Source: Anaerostipes sp. (GTDB lineage Bacteria > Bacillota > Clostridia > Lachnospirales > Lachnospiraceae). From it: a stretch of 64,000 nucleotides of DNA. The position numbers were made by a program, and so were the translations under genes. Where the stretch lies: contig JAQWFL010000014.1 in assembly GCA_028704435.1 (NCBI GenBank), positions 1 through 64,000 on the forward strand, read 5' to 3'. How positions within the stretch are numbered: position 1 is the stretch's first letter; each line of letters opens with the position of its first letter. Under the pieces are notes generated by a model. That model had not been told where the DNA came from, searched no databases, and saw only the letters and a program-made list of their open reading frames with translations. Positions 7,246 through 16,015 of the stretch are shown in pieces.

Positions 7246-8745
7246 TTACATTGATTGTTCTACAAATTTAGAAAGAATATTTTCTAGCGACATTGGAAAA
7301 GTATTTTCTTTTGGCTGTATGTAGTAATCTGTAATTATCATTGATTCCTTAAACGGCTCGATTTTAGCGTATGCAGTATAATCTTTTCCAAGTAACTTAA
7401 CTTTTTCTTTAATGTCTGCAATCTTATTCTTACTTAACTCTTTAATTTTATCTTTTGATAGGTCACTTTTTTCTAAATAATTTACAGCTTTTCTCATGTT
7501 TTTTTCTGATTTATGAAGATATATATTTGCGGTCGTTTGAATATTTGCATGACCTAACAACCTTGAAATCGTAAGAATATCAACATTTTCTCCGATAGCT
7601 TCAGCATTATCCTTTATAATGCTTCCAAAGGAATGACGCAATGCGTGCATACTACAATCTTGGACGGAACAATTCGCACGTTTTAACATGCTTTTTAATG
7701 TCCTGTTTAAATTACTTCCATTCATAGGGTTTCCATTTTCGTTCAAGAAAATAAGATCATGTTCTTTCTTGTATGGAAATTGCTTAAAAAAGTATTCGAT
7801 TAGCTCAATTGTATAATCTAATAATGGAATTGTGCGATATCCTTTTTCGGATTTTAATCCTTTTTTCTGCAACTCGTACTTTAGGCTTGTGCTTTTGCTT
7901 CTTGATTTTATGCTAACAATTTGATGTTCAACAAAAAGTTCTTTTCTATTATACAAATCTATGCTACATACCTCTGTTCCTGTAAACTCTCCAACTCTCA
8001 TGCCAGTATACATGATAATCAGAATTGCAATTGCATTGTTTCCATAGATTCTTTCTCCGATTTGTCCGCCTTTATATTTTTCTCCGTCATAAGTCGCAAA
8101 TGCAATTTCTTTTAGTTTTTCCCTGTCTTCATATTTGAGGTATTGGATTTTTTTCTTTTTTACTTTTACCTTTTCATCGTTCTCCTTTGGAAGGTACACA
8201 CGCTCTAATGGGTTTATTGGAATATTCCCATCTGCTACACCTTGTGATATTGCCATGTTCATTACAATAAGTAATTTATCTACCGTAGATCTTGCTAGTT
8301 TTTCCAATAATTTATCGACATAATTCTGAAATGTCATATATGTTTCGCTATTAAATGAACCTATTTGTATATTCCCAATATCATTTTTCTTTATGTAAAT
8401 CAATAAATCCATATATCCATCATATGTTTTTTCGCTCACGTTTTCGTCTTTATGTCTAGAATCGTCACGTATTTCTTTATACTCCACCATGTACCAGTCA
8501 ATATACTCAGACAATGTTTGTTTTTGTATTTTTTTATCTGGAATAAACCCATTGGATTTTTCGTATTTTTCTTTTTTTCTAAGAATTTCTTGTCTTGCAG
8601 TTTCCCCATGCTTGTTTTTCCCTCTGAATCTTTTAAGGTTTGGACTTCCATTTTGCTTGTATCCGTACATTTTTTGCAGATAAGTATATTCAGTTCCATT
8701 TATTTTTTCCTTTCCCCATGTTCCATCTCCGTTTCTTCTCGCCAT
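7246..8745 (-). CDS. int: Tyrosine recombinase (phage integrase)
   Basis: The 499-residue site-specific recombinase integrates and excises the element. It has an N-terminal arm-binding region (about 1-65), a core-binding SAM-like domain (about 80-180) and a C-terminal catalytic domain. Catalytic residues are visible: Arg in YTGMRVGEF, HALRHSFGS (H-x-x-R), LLGHANIQTT and the nucleophile Tyr in TANIYLH. The extra C-terminal tail of roughly 85 residues is longer than usual. It reads away from the tRNA-Thr gene, whose 3' end lies 233 bases upstream, so that tRNA is the likely attachment site. A LexA-type box lies in its promoter. Confidence 0.92.
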   Translation of the reverse strand: MARRNGDGTWGKEKINGTEYTYLQKMYGYKQNGSPNLKRFRGKNKHGETARQEILRKKEKYEKSNGFIPDKKIQKQTLSEYIDWYMVEYKEIRDDSRHKDENVSEKTYDGYMDLLIYIKKNDIGNIQIGSFNSETYMTFQNYVDKLLEKLARSTVDKLLIVMNMAISQGVADGNIPINPLERVYLPKENDEKVKVKKKKIQYLKYEDREKLKEIAFATYDGEKYKGGQIGERIYGNNAIAILIIMYTGMRVGEFTGTEVCSIDLYNRKELFVEHQIVSIKSRSKSTSLKYELQKKGLKSEKGYRTIPLLDYTIELIEYFFKQFPYKKEHDLIFLNENGNPMNGSNLNRTLKSMLKRANCSVQDCSMHALRHSFGSIIKDNAEAIGENVDILTISRLLGHANIQTTANIYLHKSEKNMRKAVNYLEKSDLSKDKIKELSKNKIADIKEKVKLLGKDYTAYAKIEPFKESMIITDYYIQPKENTFPMSLENILSKFVEQSM

Positions 8746-8794
8746 AAAATCACTCCTTTTCTTACCTGTGTTTATGAAATAAATACATATACTT

Positions 8795-8823
8795 ATTATA
8801 GAACATGCGTTCTAATAAAACAA
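8795..8823 (-). promoter_or_regulatory. Integrase promoter with embedded LexA-type (SOS) box
   Basis: On the minus strand, TTGTTT (-35, 8818-8823) and TATAAT (-10, 8795-8800) are separated by exactly 17 bp. The spacer contains GAACGCATGTTC (8801-8812), which matches the Firmicutes LexA consensus GAAC-N4-GTTC exactly. LexA bound here would block the promoter, so integrase expression should rise after DNA damage. The match is direct; the regulation is inferred. Confidence 0.75.
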
Positions 8824-8827
8824 CTAA

Positions 8828-8875
8828 TTTTGTAATAATTTTTGTAATAATTTATAAGATAAAACATGATAAAAC
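8828..8875. repeat. Short direct repeats near the attachment site
   Basis: TTTTGTAATAAT occurs twice in tandem (period 12) at 8828-8851, followed by GATAAAAC twice (period 10) at 8858-8875. They lie between the integrase promoter and the tRNA 3' end, where integrase arm-binding and Xis sites normally are. The role is inferred. Confidence 0.5.
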
Positions 8876-8977
8876 GCAACAATAAACACTTGATTTTACA
8901 AAAAATGTAATAGTAGTGCAAAAAATAAAACCCTTACAAACGACCATTTCAAGACATTTATAAAGATTTCTCATAAA

Positions 8978-9050
8978 AGCTAGCGACGGGAGTTGAACCC
9001 GTGACCTCCTCACTACCAATGAGGTGCGCTACCACCTGTGCCACGCCAGC
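8978..9050 (-). tRNA. tRNA-Thr (anticodon GGT); probable attachment site
   Basis: The minus-strand sequence folds as a full cloverleaf. The acceptor is GCTGGCG/CGCTAGC, the anticodon stem is CCTCA-TTGGTAG-TGAGG with anticodon GGT (threonine, ACC codons), and the T arm is ACGGG-TTCAACT-CCCGT. No CCA is encoded. The integrase gene lies on the 3' side, which is the usual arrangement when a phage integrates into the tRNA 3' end and restores it. No second copy of the 3' segment is present in the window, so the other attachment site is outside. Confidence 0.93.
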
Positions 9051-9078
9051 TTATTGCTATAATTCAGCAACAATTGAT

Positions 9079-9107
9079 ATTATACTTTAGGACATTAGTG
9101 ATGTCAA
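9079..9107 (-). promoter_or_regulatory. Consensus promoter of tRNA-Thr
   Basis: On the minus strand, TTGACA (9102-9107) and TATAAT (9079-9084) are both perfect consensus and separated by 17 bp. They lie about 30 bases upstream of the tRNA 5' end, as expected for a strong stable-RNA promoter. Confidence 0.85.
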
Positions 9108-9203
9108 CGATTTTCTCAAAACATATGTGCATTTGTTTTTTTTGCATTTACTTCCAAAATTGAAAAAATATTTTGTGTAAAGAAATTTCCCTGTGTTGTA
9201 TTA

Positions 9204-9232
9204 TGGAATTAATTGTTTAATAGTTGTATAAT
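9204..9232 (+). promoter_or_regulatory. Candidate promoter of the 9270 sensor kinase
   Basis: A perfect -10 TATAAT lies at 9227-9232. The -35 region at 17 bp spacing (TGGAAT) is weak, so the promoter may need an activator. The start codon follows 38 bases later with an AAAGGAG site. Confidence 0.4.
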
Positions 9233-9269
9233 AAAACAAATAGGTAATGCAGCATAAAGGAGATGAATC

Positions 9270-12200
9270 ATGAAAAAATACATGTGGTTACAAAAAGTGC
9301 TAGTTATTCTAACAGTAGTGATTCTGTCTTGCGGTTTTCATTGGACTTGTTTTGCTGCACAAGCAGATGCAGGGAAAAAGAACTCAAGGGTTTTATTTTT
9401 AAGTTCTTACAATTACGATTGGGATAGTATACCCAAGCAGTTGAACGGATTTAAAAGCCAGATTCAGGGTCATGCAAAAGTAGATTATGTTTTTATGGAC
9501 ACAAAGACACATGTCTATAAAGATATTGAAAAGCCTATCTATGAATCTGTTTCTAATAATATCAATAAATTAGGTGGTTATGACGTAGTTGTTTTAGGGG
9601 ATGATGTGGCACTTAATTTCGCATTAAAATATAAAAATGAGTTGTTTTCTGGAGTTCCAATGGTGTTTGAAGGGATTAATTCAGAGAAAAAGGCGAGAAA
9701 TGCAGCAAAGAATCCTTTGATTACTGGAATTGTAGAGAGTTTTCCAATGGAGGAGACAATTCAGCTGGCTAAAAAGTTGTATCCAAAAGCAAAGCAGATT
9801 GTTGCAATTTCTGATGACAGTGAATCTGGACTAGGTTCCAGCAGACAGTATTATGATTCCAAGAAAGATTTTCCAGAAATGAAAATGAAAGAACTTAACT
9901 GTTCTAAGCTGACAAAGGCTCAGATTACAAAAAAGATCTCATCTTACGGGGAGGATACCATATTAATTTTCTTGATGCTAACTCATGATGGAGAGGGACA
10001 TCTATATTCCCAGTATGATGCAACAAAATTAGTAACAGATGCGGCGAAGATACCTGTTTTTAAATCCGATGAATTAGGTATTGGAGAGGGACTTCTTGGT
10101 GGAGTGGTAATTTCCTATGACACAATGGGAAGATTAGCTGGAAAGATGGCAACTAAGATATTAAATGGAACATCCATAGAGACTATTGATGTTGAGACTA
10201 TGCCGTACCATGTTAAATTAGATGAAAAGGTTATGAAAAAGTTTGGACTAAGCACAAAATCATTGCCAGAACATACGGTGTTGGTTCATCATACACCAAC
10301 AATTTGGGAGAAGTATTATAAAGTTTTGATTCCTAGTGGAATTGTGATTGCATTTTTAGCGGTGATTTTAGTGTTAATTATATTAATGAATCGAAGCAGA
10401 AAGAAGTATTATCAGAAGATAAAAGAAAGGGATATATTACTGGACAATCTGGTGAAGAATATTCCTGGAGGAATTGCAGTTTACAAAATGGGACAAGAGG
10501 TTGAAACTTTATACTATAGTGAGGGAATTCCAGCAATGAGTGGAAGAAGTATAGAGGAATATGAAGAATGGATTCAGGGAGACAATCTTGAAGATATTAT
10601 TTACAAGGAAGATATAGAATATGTTCAGCCTATTGTTGAAGCGGCCATAAAGAAAAAAGAAACTTTTAATGTAGCATATCGTATGATGCATAAAGATGGT
10701 TCAAAAGTATGGACACAGCTTTCGGCAATTCCTATTCATAAAGAAAGTGGAATTCCTATTTATTATGCGGTATTTACATGTATGCCTCAGGAAGCTATTT
10801 TATATCGATGCATTGCAACGGAATCTCCAACGGGAGTATATATCTGTGACTCTGAGAATTACAATATGCTTTATGCTAACAATGTAATTACGGATAGCAT
10901 TGGAAATCAAGCGTATGAAGACAAAAAATGTTATGAATATTTGTTGAATCGGGATTGTCCATGTAATAATTGTAAGATGTCGGTGATGAAAAAGGATAAA
11001 TTTTTGAGTCGGGAATATGATATCAATGGGCAGCATTTGATTCTAAAAGGAAAACTATTTGACTGGAATGGAATTACGACACATATTGAATATGTAATTG
11101 ATAATACATATCGATACGAGGAACAAAAGAAAAAAGAAGCAAAGTACGAGACACAAATGAAACTTCTATCTAAGGTAAGTAAGAATTGCATTTGCAGTTT
11201 CAGATTGAATGTAACAAAAAATACAATTGAAAAAGCATATGGACCAAAAATTATTGATATTCTTGGGGGCAACAAGAATATGGATATTGAAAAATGGATA
11301 GAAAAGGCGAAGGAATTTTTTGCACAGGAAGATGAATGGGAGAATTATAGAAATCAGTTTTGTCGAAGTCATTTGCTAGATTGTTTTTCTCATGGGAACA
11401 AGACAATATCAATGGAACAACATATGAAGTTAAGTGAAGATACAACGCATTGGTGTAAGTCTTCTGCCATTATGATGCAGAACCCCACAACGGATGATGT
11501 TGAAGGCTATATTTATATAGAAGACATCAATACTGGAATGTTGAGGAAAGCATTGACAGAGAGAAGTATGAGAACTAATCATGAGATGTTAATATGTATT
11601 GATATTTGTCACAATAATCATATTATTTTTAATCCTTTTAATACCAGTGAACCAATGATCGGTAAAAATTCAGAAGAATTTATCCAATCCTACATTAAGA
11701 AACATTCCAAAGAGGAAGACAAAGATGAAGTTATCAAGAAATTTAGTATAGAAACAGTAACAGAGGAACTTCACCAAGGGGATACATATTTTTTCTTTTT
11801 TTCACTTTATATATGGAAGAAAAAACATTACTATCAGGCTAATTATTCTTATATTGATCAAAAGAATGGGCTTTTGGGACTTGTGATTACGGATATTACA
11901 GATATTTATTATGAACAGATAAAACAGCAGCAAATATTAAAAGAGGCGTTAGCACAAGCAGAGTCAGCAAATGTGGCAAAGAGTGAATTCCTAGCACGTA
12001 TGAGTCATGATATGAGAACCCCAATGAATGGAATTCTTGGGTTAAGTTATATTATGGAAAAAGAAGAGGACTTGAAAGAAATTAAGAAAGACCTAAAACA
12101 GCTACAAGGATCAGGAGAATATTTATTACGATTGATTATGGATGTTTTAGATGTAAATAAAATTGACAGTAAAATGTTTCACCTTTATCCAAAAGTATGC

Positions 12201-13106
12201 GATAAAGAGAAAATTTTTGCTTCTATTATTTCTATTGTAAAACCTCAGATGGACGCAAAAGCTATAGAATTTCATTTTGAAAAGGGTGAAAGTAAGTGGA
12301 AGTATGTGATGATTGACGAGCAGCGTCTGAAACAAATATTTGTTAATCTGCTTTCCAATGCAATTAAATTCACACCAGAGGGAGGACAGATTGACTTTGG
12401 TATGGAATTAATTTCAGAGAAAAATCATATAATTCAACATAAATTTATTATTAAGGATACAGGGATTGGTATATCAGAGGAATTTCTTCCAAAAGTGTAC
12501 ATGTCATTTGAACAAGAGAATAGGATTAGGGAGAATTTAGGTGGAACAGGGCTTGGACTATCAATTGTGAAAAAACTAGTGGAGCTTATGGATGGAAGCA
12601 TTGAGATTGAAAGTAAGATAAATCAGGGTACAAAGGTTACTTTGTATTTAGATTTTCCAGAGGCAGATACACCTGAAAGCCCGGAGATAACAAAGTCAAA
12701 GGATATTAAAATTTTAGAAAATAAAAGGATTTTGCTATGTGAAGATCATCCATTAAATGCTAAAATAACAATAAACTTGTTAGAAAAGCAGGGAGCGGTG
12801 GTTGACTGGATGAAGAATGGAGAACTTGGATTAAAGGCTTTTGAGGATTCACCACTTTATTTTTATGATACAATACTAATGGATATTCGGATGCCAGTTT
12901 TAGGGGGACTTGAGGCGACAAAGGCAATTCGAAGTCTGGATCGAGCGGATGCAGAAAAAGTGCCGATTATTGCAATGACAGCCAATGCATATGAGGAAGA
13001 TGTAGAAAAGGCCATGGATGTTGGGATGAATGTGCATTTAGCAAAACCAGTGAAACCATCCAAGATGTATGAGACCATCGCAAAATGTATCAAAGACAGT
13101 AGATAG
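9270..13106 (+). CDS. Hybrid sensor histidine kinase with ABC-substrate-binding sensor
   Basis: The 1278-residue protein begins with a signal peptide/anchor (1-31) and an extracytoplasmic domain of the ABC_sub_bind type (about 38-330, RVLFLSSYNYDWDS onward). A membrane helix follows near 347-370, then PAS-type domains between about 385 and 890. HisKA has the phospho-acceptor His in ARMSHDMRTPMNG (about 912). The ATPase domain shows NLLSNAIKFTPEGG, DTGIGI and GGTGLGLSI (about 1010-1130). The C-terminal receiver (about 1152-1275) has the acceptor Asp in ILMDIRMP (about 1204). It should sense a ligand outside the cell and pass phosphate internally, then to an unknown partner. A small CAP-protein gene follows 24 nt later. 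A cysteine group (CPCNNC) in the second PAS region may bind metal. Confidence 0.88.
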   Translation: MKKYMWLQKVLVILTVVILSCGFHWTCFAAQADAGKKNSRVLFLSSYNYDWDSIPKQLNGFKSQIQGHAKVDYVFMDTKTHVYKDIEKPIYESVSNNINKLGGYDVVVLGDDVALNFALKYKNELFSGVPMVFEGINSEKKARNAAKNPLITGIVESFPMEETIQLAKKLYPKAKQIVAISDDSESGLGSSRQYYDSKKDFPEMKMKELNCSKLTKAQITKKISSYGEDTILIFLMLTHDGEGHLYSQYDATKLVTDAAKIPVFKSDELGIGEGLLGGVVISYDTMGRLAGKMATKILNGTSIETIDVETMPYHVKLDEKVMKKFGLSTKSLPEHTVLVHHTPTIWEKYYKVLIPSGIVIAFLAVILVLIILMNRSRKKYYQKIKERDILLDNLVKNIPGGIAVYKMGQEVETLYYSEGIPAMSGRSIEEYEEWIQGDNLEDIIYKEDIEYVQPIVEAAIKKKETFNVAYRMMHKDGSKVWTQLSAIPIHKESGIPIYYAVFTCMPQEAILYRCIATESPTGVYICDSENYNMLYANNVITDSIGNQAYEDKKCYEYLLNRDCPCNNCKMSVMKKDKFLSREYDINGQHLILKGKLFDWNGITTHIEYVIDNTYRYEEQKKKEAKYETQMKLLSKVSKNCICSFRLNVTKNTIEKAYGPKIIDILGGNKNMDIEKWIEKAKEFFAQEDEWENYRNQFCRSHLLDCFSHGNKTISMEQHMKLSEDTTHWCKSSAIMMQNPTTDDVEGYIYIEDINTGMLRKALTERSMRTNHEMLICIDICHNNHIIFNPFNTSEPMIGKNSEEFIQSYIKKHSKEEDKDEVIKKFSIETVTEELHQGDTYFFFFSLYIWKKKHYYQANYSYIDQKNGLLGLVITDITDIYYEQIKQQQILKEALAQAESANVAKSEFLARMSHDMRTPMNGILGLSYIMEKEEDLKEIKKDLKQLQGSGEYLLRLIMDVLDVNKIDSKMFHLYPKVCDKEKIFASIISIVKPQMDAKAIEFHFEKGESKWKYVMIDEQRLKQIFVNLLSNAIKFTPEGGQIDFGMELISEKNHIIQHKFIIKDTGIGISEEFLPKVYMSFEQENRIRENLGGTGLGLSIVKKLVELMDGSIEIESKINQGTKVTLYLDFPEADTPESPEITKSKDIKILENKRILLCEDHPLNAKITINLLEKQGAVVDWMKNGELGLKAFEDSPLYFYDTILMDIRMPVLGGLEATKAIRSLDRADAEKVPIIAMTANAYEEDVEKAMDVGMNVHLAKPVKPSKMYETIAKCIKDSR

Positions 13107-13130
13107 ACAGTTTGAAAGGAAATATATATA

Positions 13131-14348
13131 ATGAAAATTTGGAAACAAGGAATGAGTATTCTTTTCCTAGTTATGTTCATTTTACTGGGAGCAAAGCAAG
13201 TGTCTGCCCAGGAATTGACAGCAAAGATTACTACAAGCGGAGAACAAGATTATACAAAGGCAAATTCTCTTTTGAACGAATTAAATCGCTGGAGAGTAAA
13301 TCAGGGAGAACAGAAGTTACAGCTAGACCAGGAATTACAAAAAGCAGCAATGCAAAGAGCAGCAGAACTTAGTTTTGTATATGGGGACTGGAGACCAGAT
13401 GATTCTTTTTGTACATCAATTGGTAAAAAGGTGACAAGAGAATTGTATTTGCAGAGTAATCAACGACCTGGAGCAGTTTTAAACCAATGGCAGGAAACAG
13501 ATATGAATTTAAATGATTCTCAAGAGGAGAATTATATTTCAGTTGGTGTAGGGTGTTACCATGTGGAGAATTCATATTTTTGGGTTGTATGTTTTGGGGA
13601 AGAAGCAGCGACAGGAAACCCCAGAACAACTGGAGGAGTGTTAAAGGTGAAGCCAATCATTAATACCACAGATAGCAACCTTCAAATGTGGGCAGAGGAA
13701 GTAGAAAGCGATACTGACAAAGGAACTGGAAAAATTCGAGCAATTATCTGGCCATATAATTCAATCGATGATAATTATAAGGGAACTCCAATTGAAATAA
13801 GTGATGTTGGATTTTCATCAAATAATACTAGCTTTTTAACGATTAATAGTATAGGACAATATAAAATTAAGTCCGGGAAATCTGGAAAAGCAAAGGTTAA
13901 AGTATATTTAAAGAAATTACCATCTGTTTATAGTATAATGGAAATTGAGGAAGAAATCTTAGACGAAACACCAAAAAAGGGACAGATTTATACGGTGAGT
14001 GGAATCCGTTATAAAGTCATTGATAAAAGAACCAATGGAAAAGGAAAAGTTTCTATTGTAGGAGTATCAAAGAAAAAGAAAAAAGCAAAATCTATCACGA
14101 TTAATAGCAAGGTGCGAATCAAAGGATACCAATACAAAGTTTCAGAGATTGCACCTAAAGTATTTCAGAATTGTAAGAAGCTAAATAAAATCAAAATAAA
14201 GTCAAAATATCTTAATAAGATAGGAAAGAAGGCTTTTTATATGATTAAGACAAAAGCTGTCTTTTATGTTCCTAAGAATAAAAAGACCAAGTATAAAAAA
14301 CTTTTGAAGAAGAGTACTGGATTTAAATCGACGATGAGAATCAGATAG
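13131..14348 (+). CDS. Secreted CAP-domain protein with basic leucine-rich-like tail
   Basis: The 405-residue protein has a signal peptide (about 1-26, ending VSAQE). A CAP/SCP-like domain follows (about 38-165): LLNELNRWRVNQGEQKLQLD, AAMQRAAEL and the late YFWVVCFGE segment. A central beta-rich region comes next. The Lys-rich C-terminal part (about 285-405, VSEIAPKVFQNCKKLNKIKI) resembles BspA-type leucine-rich repeats. Secreted by the Sec route, it could act in the cell wall or host environment. Its activity is unknown, as for most bacterial CAP proteins. It sits 24 nt after the sensor kinase and 27 nt before the DeoR regulator. ATG 13131 has an AAAGGAAAT site. Confidence 0.75.
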   Translation: MKIWKQGMSILFLVMFILLGAKQVSAQELTAKITTSGEQDYTKANSLLNELNRWRVNQGEQKLQLDQELQKAAMQRAAELSFVYGDWRPDDSFCTSIGKKVTRELYLQSNQRPGAVLNQWQETDMNLNDSQEENYISVGVGCYHVENSYFWVVCFGEEAATGNPRTTGGVLKVKPIINTTDSNLQMWAEEVESDTDKGTGKIRAIIWPYNSIDDNYKGTPIEISDVGFSSNNTSFLTINSIGQYKIKSGKSGKAKVKVYLKKLPSVYSIMEIEEEILDETPKKGQIYTVSGIRYKVIDKRTNGKGKVSIVGVSKKKKKAKSITINSKVRIKGYQYKVSEIAPKVFQNCKKLNKIKIKSKYLNKIGKKAFYMIKTKAVFYVPKNKKTKYKKLLKKSTGFKSTMRIR

Positions 14349-14375
14349 CATGTGCGTTTTAGAGAGGGAATTGAA

Positions 14376-15137
14376 ATGACAGATCGACAGACAAAGATAA
14401 TTGAGATTATCAATCAACAAAAAAAGGTGAAGGTGACAGAACTATCAAATATACTTCATGTTTCCCAAGTAACAATTCGTAAGGATTTAGACACCTTGGA
14501 ATCTATGAAAATTGTAAGCAGGGAACATGGGTATGCGGTAATTCAAAACATGTCAGACATTGGAAAACGTATGTCCTTTAACTATGAAGTGAAGCAAAGC
14601 ATTGCAGCACAGGCAGCAGATTTGATTATAGATGGGGAAACTATTATGGTGGAGTCAGGTTCTAGCTGTGCCCTTCTTGTGGAATATTTGACTAACTCTA
14701 AAAAGGAAATCACAGTGATTACCAATTCTTCTTTTATTGCCAGATTTATTAGGCAGGCTGGAGATGGAGTTGGAAAAGTTGTTTTATTAGGAGGTGAATA
14801 TCAGAAGGAATCAGAAGTTATGGTTGGTCCTCTTGTTAAAGTATGTGCAAGTGAATTTTATGTAGATAAGCTGTTTATGGGTACTGATGGTTTTATTCCA
14901 GAGGCTGGATTTACTTGTGGAGATATGATGAGAGCAGAAGCAATGAAAAGTATGATGGCATCTGCGAGAAAGACAATTATTCTGACAGATTCTACTAAGT
15001 TTACGGAACTAGGAGTTGTACTTCAATCTAAATTTAGTGATATAGATATGGTAATTACGGACAATAAGATTCCAAAGGATGCGAAAGCGATTTTAGAAAA
15101 GAATCAGATTAAAGTTGTAGCTGTGGAGCGAGAATAA
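14376..15137 (+). CDS. DeoR-family transcriptional regulator
   Basis: The 253-residue repressor-type protein has an N-terminal DeoR HTH (RQTKIIEIINQQKKVKVTEL, then VSQVTIRKDLDTLE) and a C-terminal DeoRC sugar-phosphate-sensing domain (DGETIMVESGSSCALLVEYL; TNSSFIARF; MGTDGFIPEAGFTC). DeoR proteins usually respond to a phosphorylated sugar. It precedes the nitroreductase by 20 nt and lies near the glycyl radical enzyme pair, which it may control. I prefer ATG 14376 (GAGAGGGAA site) to the GTG at 14352. Confidence 0.88.
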   Translation: MTDRQTKIIEIINQQKKVKVTELSNILHVSQVTIRKDLDTLESMKIVSREHGYAVIQNMSDIGKRMSFNYEVKQSIAAQAADLIIDGETIMVESGSSCALLVEYLTNSKKEITVITNSSFIARFIRQAGDGVGKVVLLGGEYQKESEVMVGPLVKVCASEFYVDKLFMGTDGFIPEAGFTCGDMMRAEAMKSMMASARKTIILTDSTKFTELGVVLQSKFSDIDMVITDNKIPKDAKAILEKNQIKVVAVERE

Positions 15138-15157
15138 AAGATAAGGGGAAAGAGAAT

Positions 15158-15967
15158 ATGAATGAAAAGCCGACAGTGTCTATTGACAAAGAAAAGTGTA
15201 TTGGCTGTGGGATATGTGCAAAGGATTGTGTTGCCAAAGCAATTACAATTATTGCTGGAAAAGCAAATGTAAAAAGTGAATGTTTATATTGTGGACATTG
15301 CCTTGCAGTCTGTCCATGTGGGGCAGTCAGCATTCCAGAATATGATATGGAGGAAGTGGAAACCTATAACAAAGATAGTTTTCATGTGAATCCAGAGCAG
15401 TTGCTGCGAAGTATTAAGTATCGAAGAAGTATTCGAGATTATAAGCCTATGCCAGTGGAAGAGGAAAAGTTAAATCAGATTCTTCAGGCAGGTCGCTATA
15501 CAGCAACGGCAAAGAATAATCAAGACTGTACCTTTGTGTTTGTGCAGAAGGAATTAGACGTACTAAAAGATAAAGTATGGGGTTTTATTGACGATATAGA
15601 GAAACATAAGAAAGAGAAGAAAATTCCACGTGAGGTTTTGCCTTATATTAGTTTTAATCGTCAAAGAAAGAAAAATCCAGAAGATGATTATTTGTTTCGG
15701 AATGCACCAGTGGTTATTTTTGTTGCATCTCAATGGCCATTAGATGCAGGACTTGCGTCTCAGAATATGGAAAATATGGCCAATGCCCAAGGATTAGGAG
15801 TTTTGTTTGATGGGTATCTTGCCAGCATCGCTGATATTAATGAAGAATTGAAAACTTGGCTTGGGATTGAAGGAAAAGAAATACGAAGTTGTATGCTTCT
15901 TGGATATCCAAATGTAAAGTATCAAAGGACAACTCCAAAACGAAAAGCAAAAGTTATATGGAAATAA
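15158..15967 (+). CDS. Ferredoxin-nitroreductase fusion
   Basis: The 269-residue protein has an N-terminal two-cluster ferredoxin domain (CIGCGICAKDCVAKA and CLYCGHCLAVCPCGA, residues about 12-58) fused to an FMN nitroreductase domain (about 80-269; RRSIRDYKPMPVEEEKL; NAPVVIFVAS). It should transfer electrons from ferredoxin through FMN to an unknown organic acceptor. The gene follows the DeoR regulator and ends at a terminator shared with the convergent activase gene. Confidence 0.88.
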   Translation: MNEKPTVSIDKEKCIGCGICAKDCVAKAITIIAGKANVKSECLYCGHCLAVCPCGAVSIPEYDMEEVETYNKDSFHVNPEQLLRSIKYRRSIRDYKPMPVEEEKLNQILQAGRYTATAKNNQDCTFVFVQKELDVLKDKVWGFIDDIEKHKKEKKIPREVLPYISFNRQRKKNPEDDYLFRNAPVVIFVASQWPLDAGLASQNMENMANAQGLGVLFDGYLASIADINEELKTWLGIEGKEIRSCMLLGYPNVKYQRTTPKRKAKVIWK

Positions 15968-15968
15968 G

Positions 15969-16005
15969 AAAAAGCACTTGTCACATGAAGGATAAGTGCT
16001 TTTTT
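15969..16005. terminator. Bidirectional terminator
   Basis: AAAAAGCACTT and AAGTGCTTTTTT form a stem between the convergent nitroreductase and activase genes. Confidence 0.85.
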
Positions 16006-16015
16006 GTGTATAGAT

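Noticed and set aside
8828-8875. CRISPR array
   Set aside because: Repeats are 10-12 bp, tandem without spacers, and only two copies each. No CRISPR array is seen anywhere in the window.
13112-13372. ORF of 86 aa overlapping the CAP-domain gene
   Set aside because: It is an alternate-frame shadow of the 13131 gene; the CAP-domain frame has the signal peptide and ribosome site.
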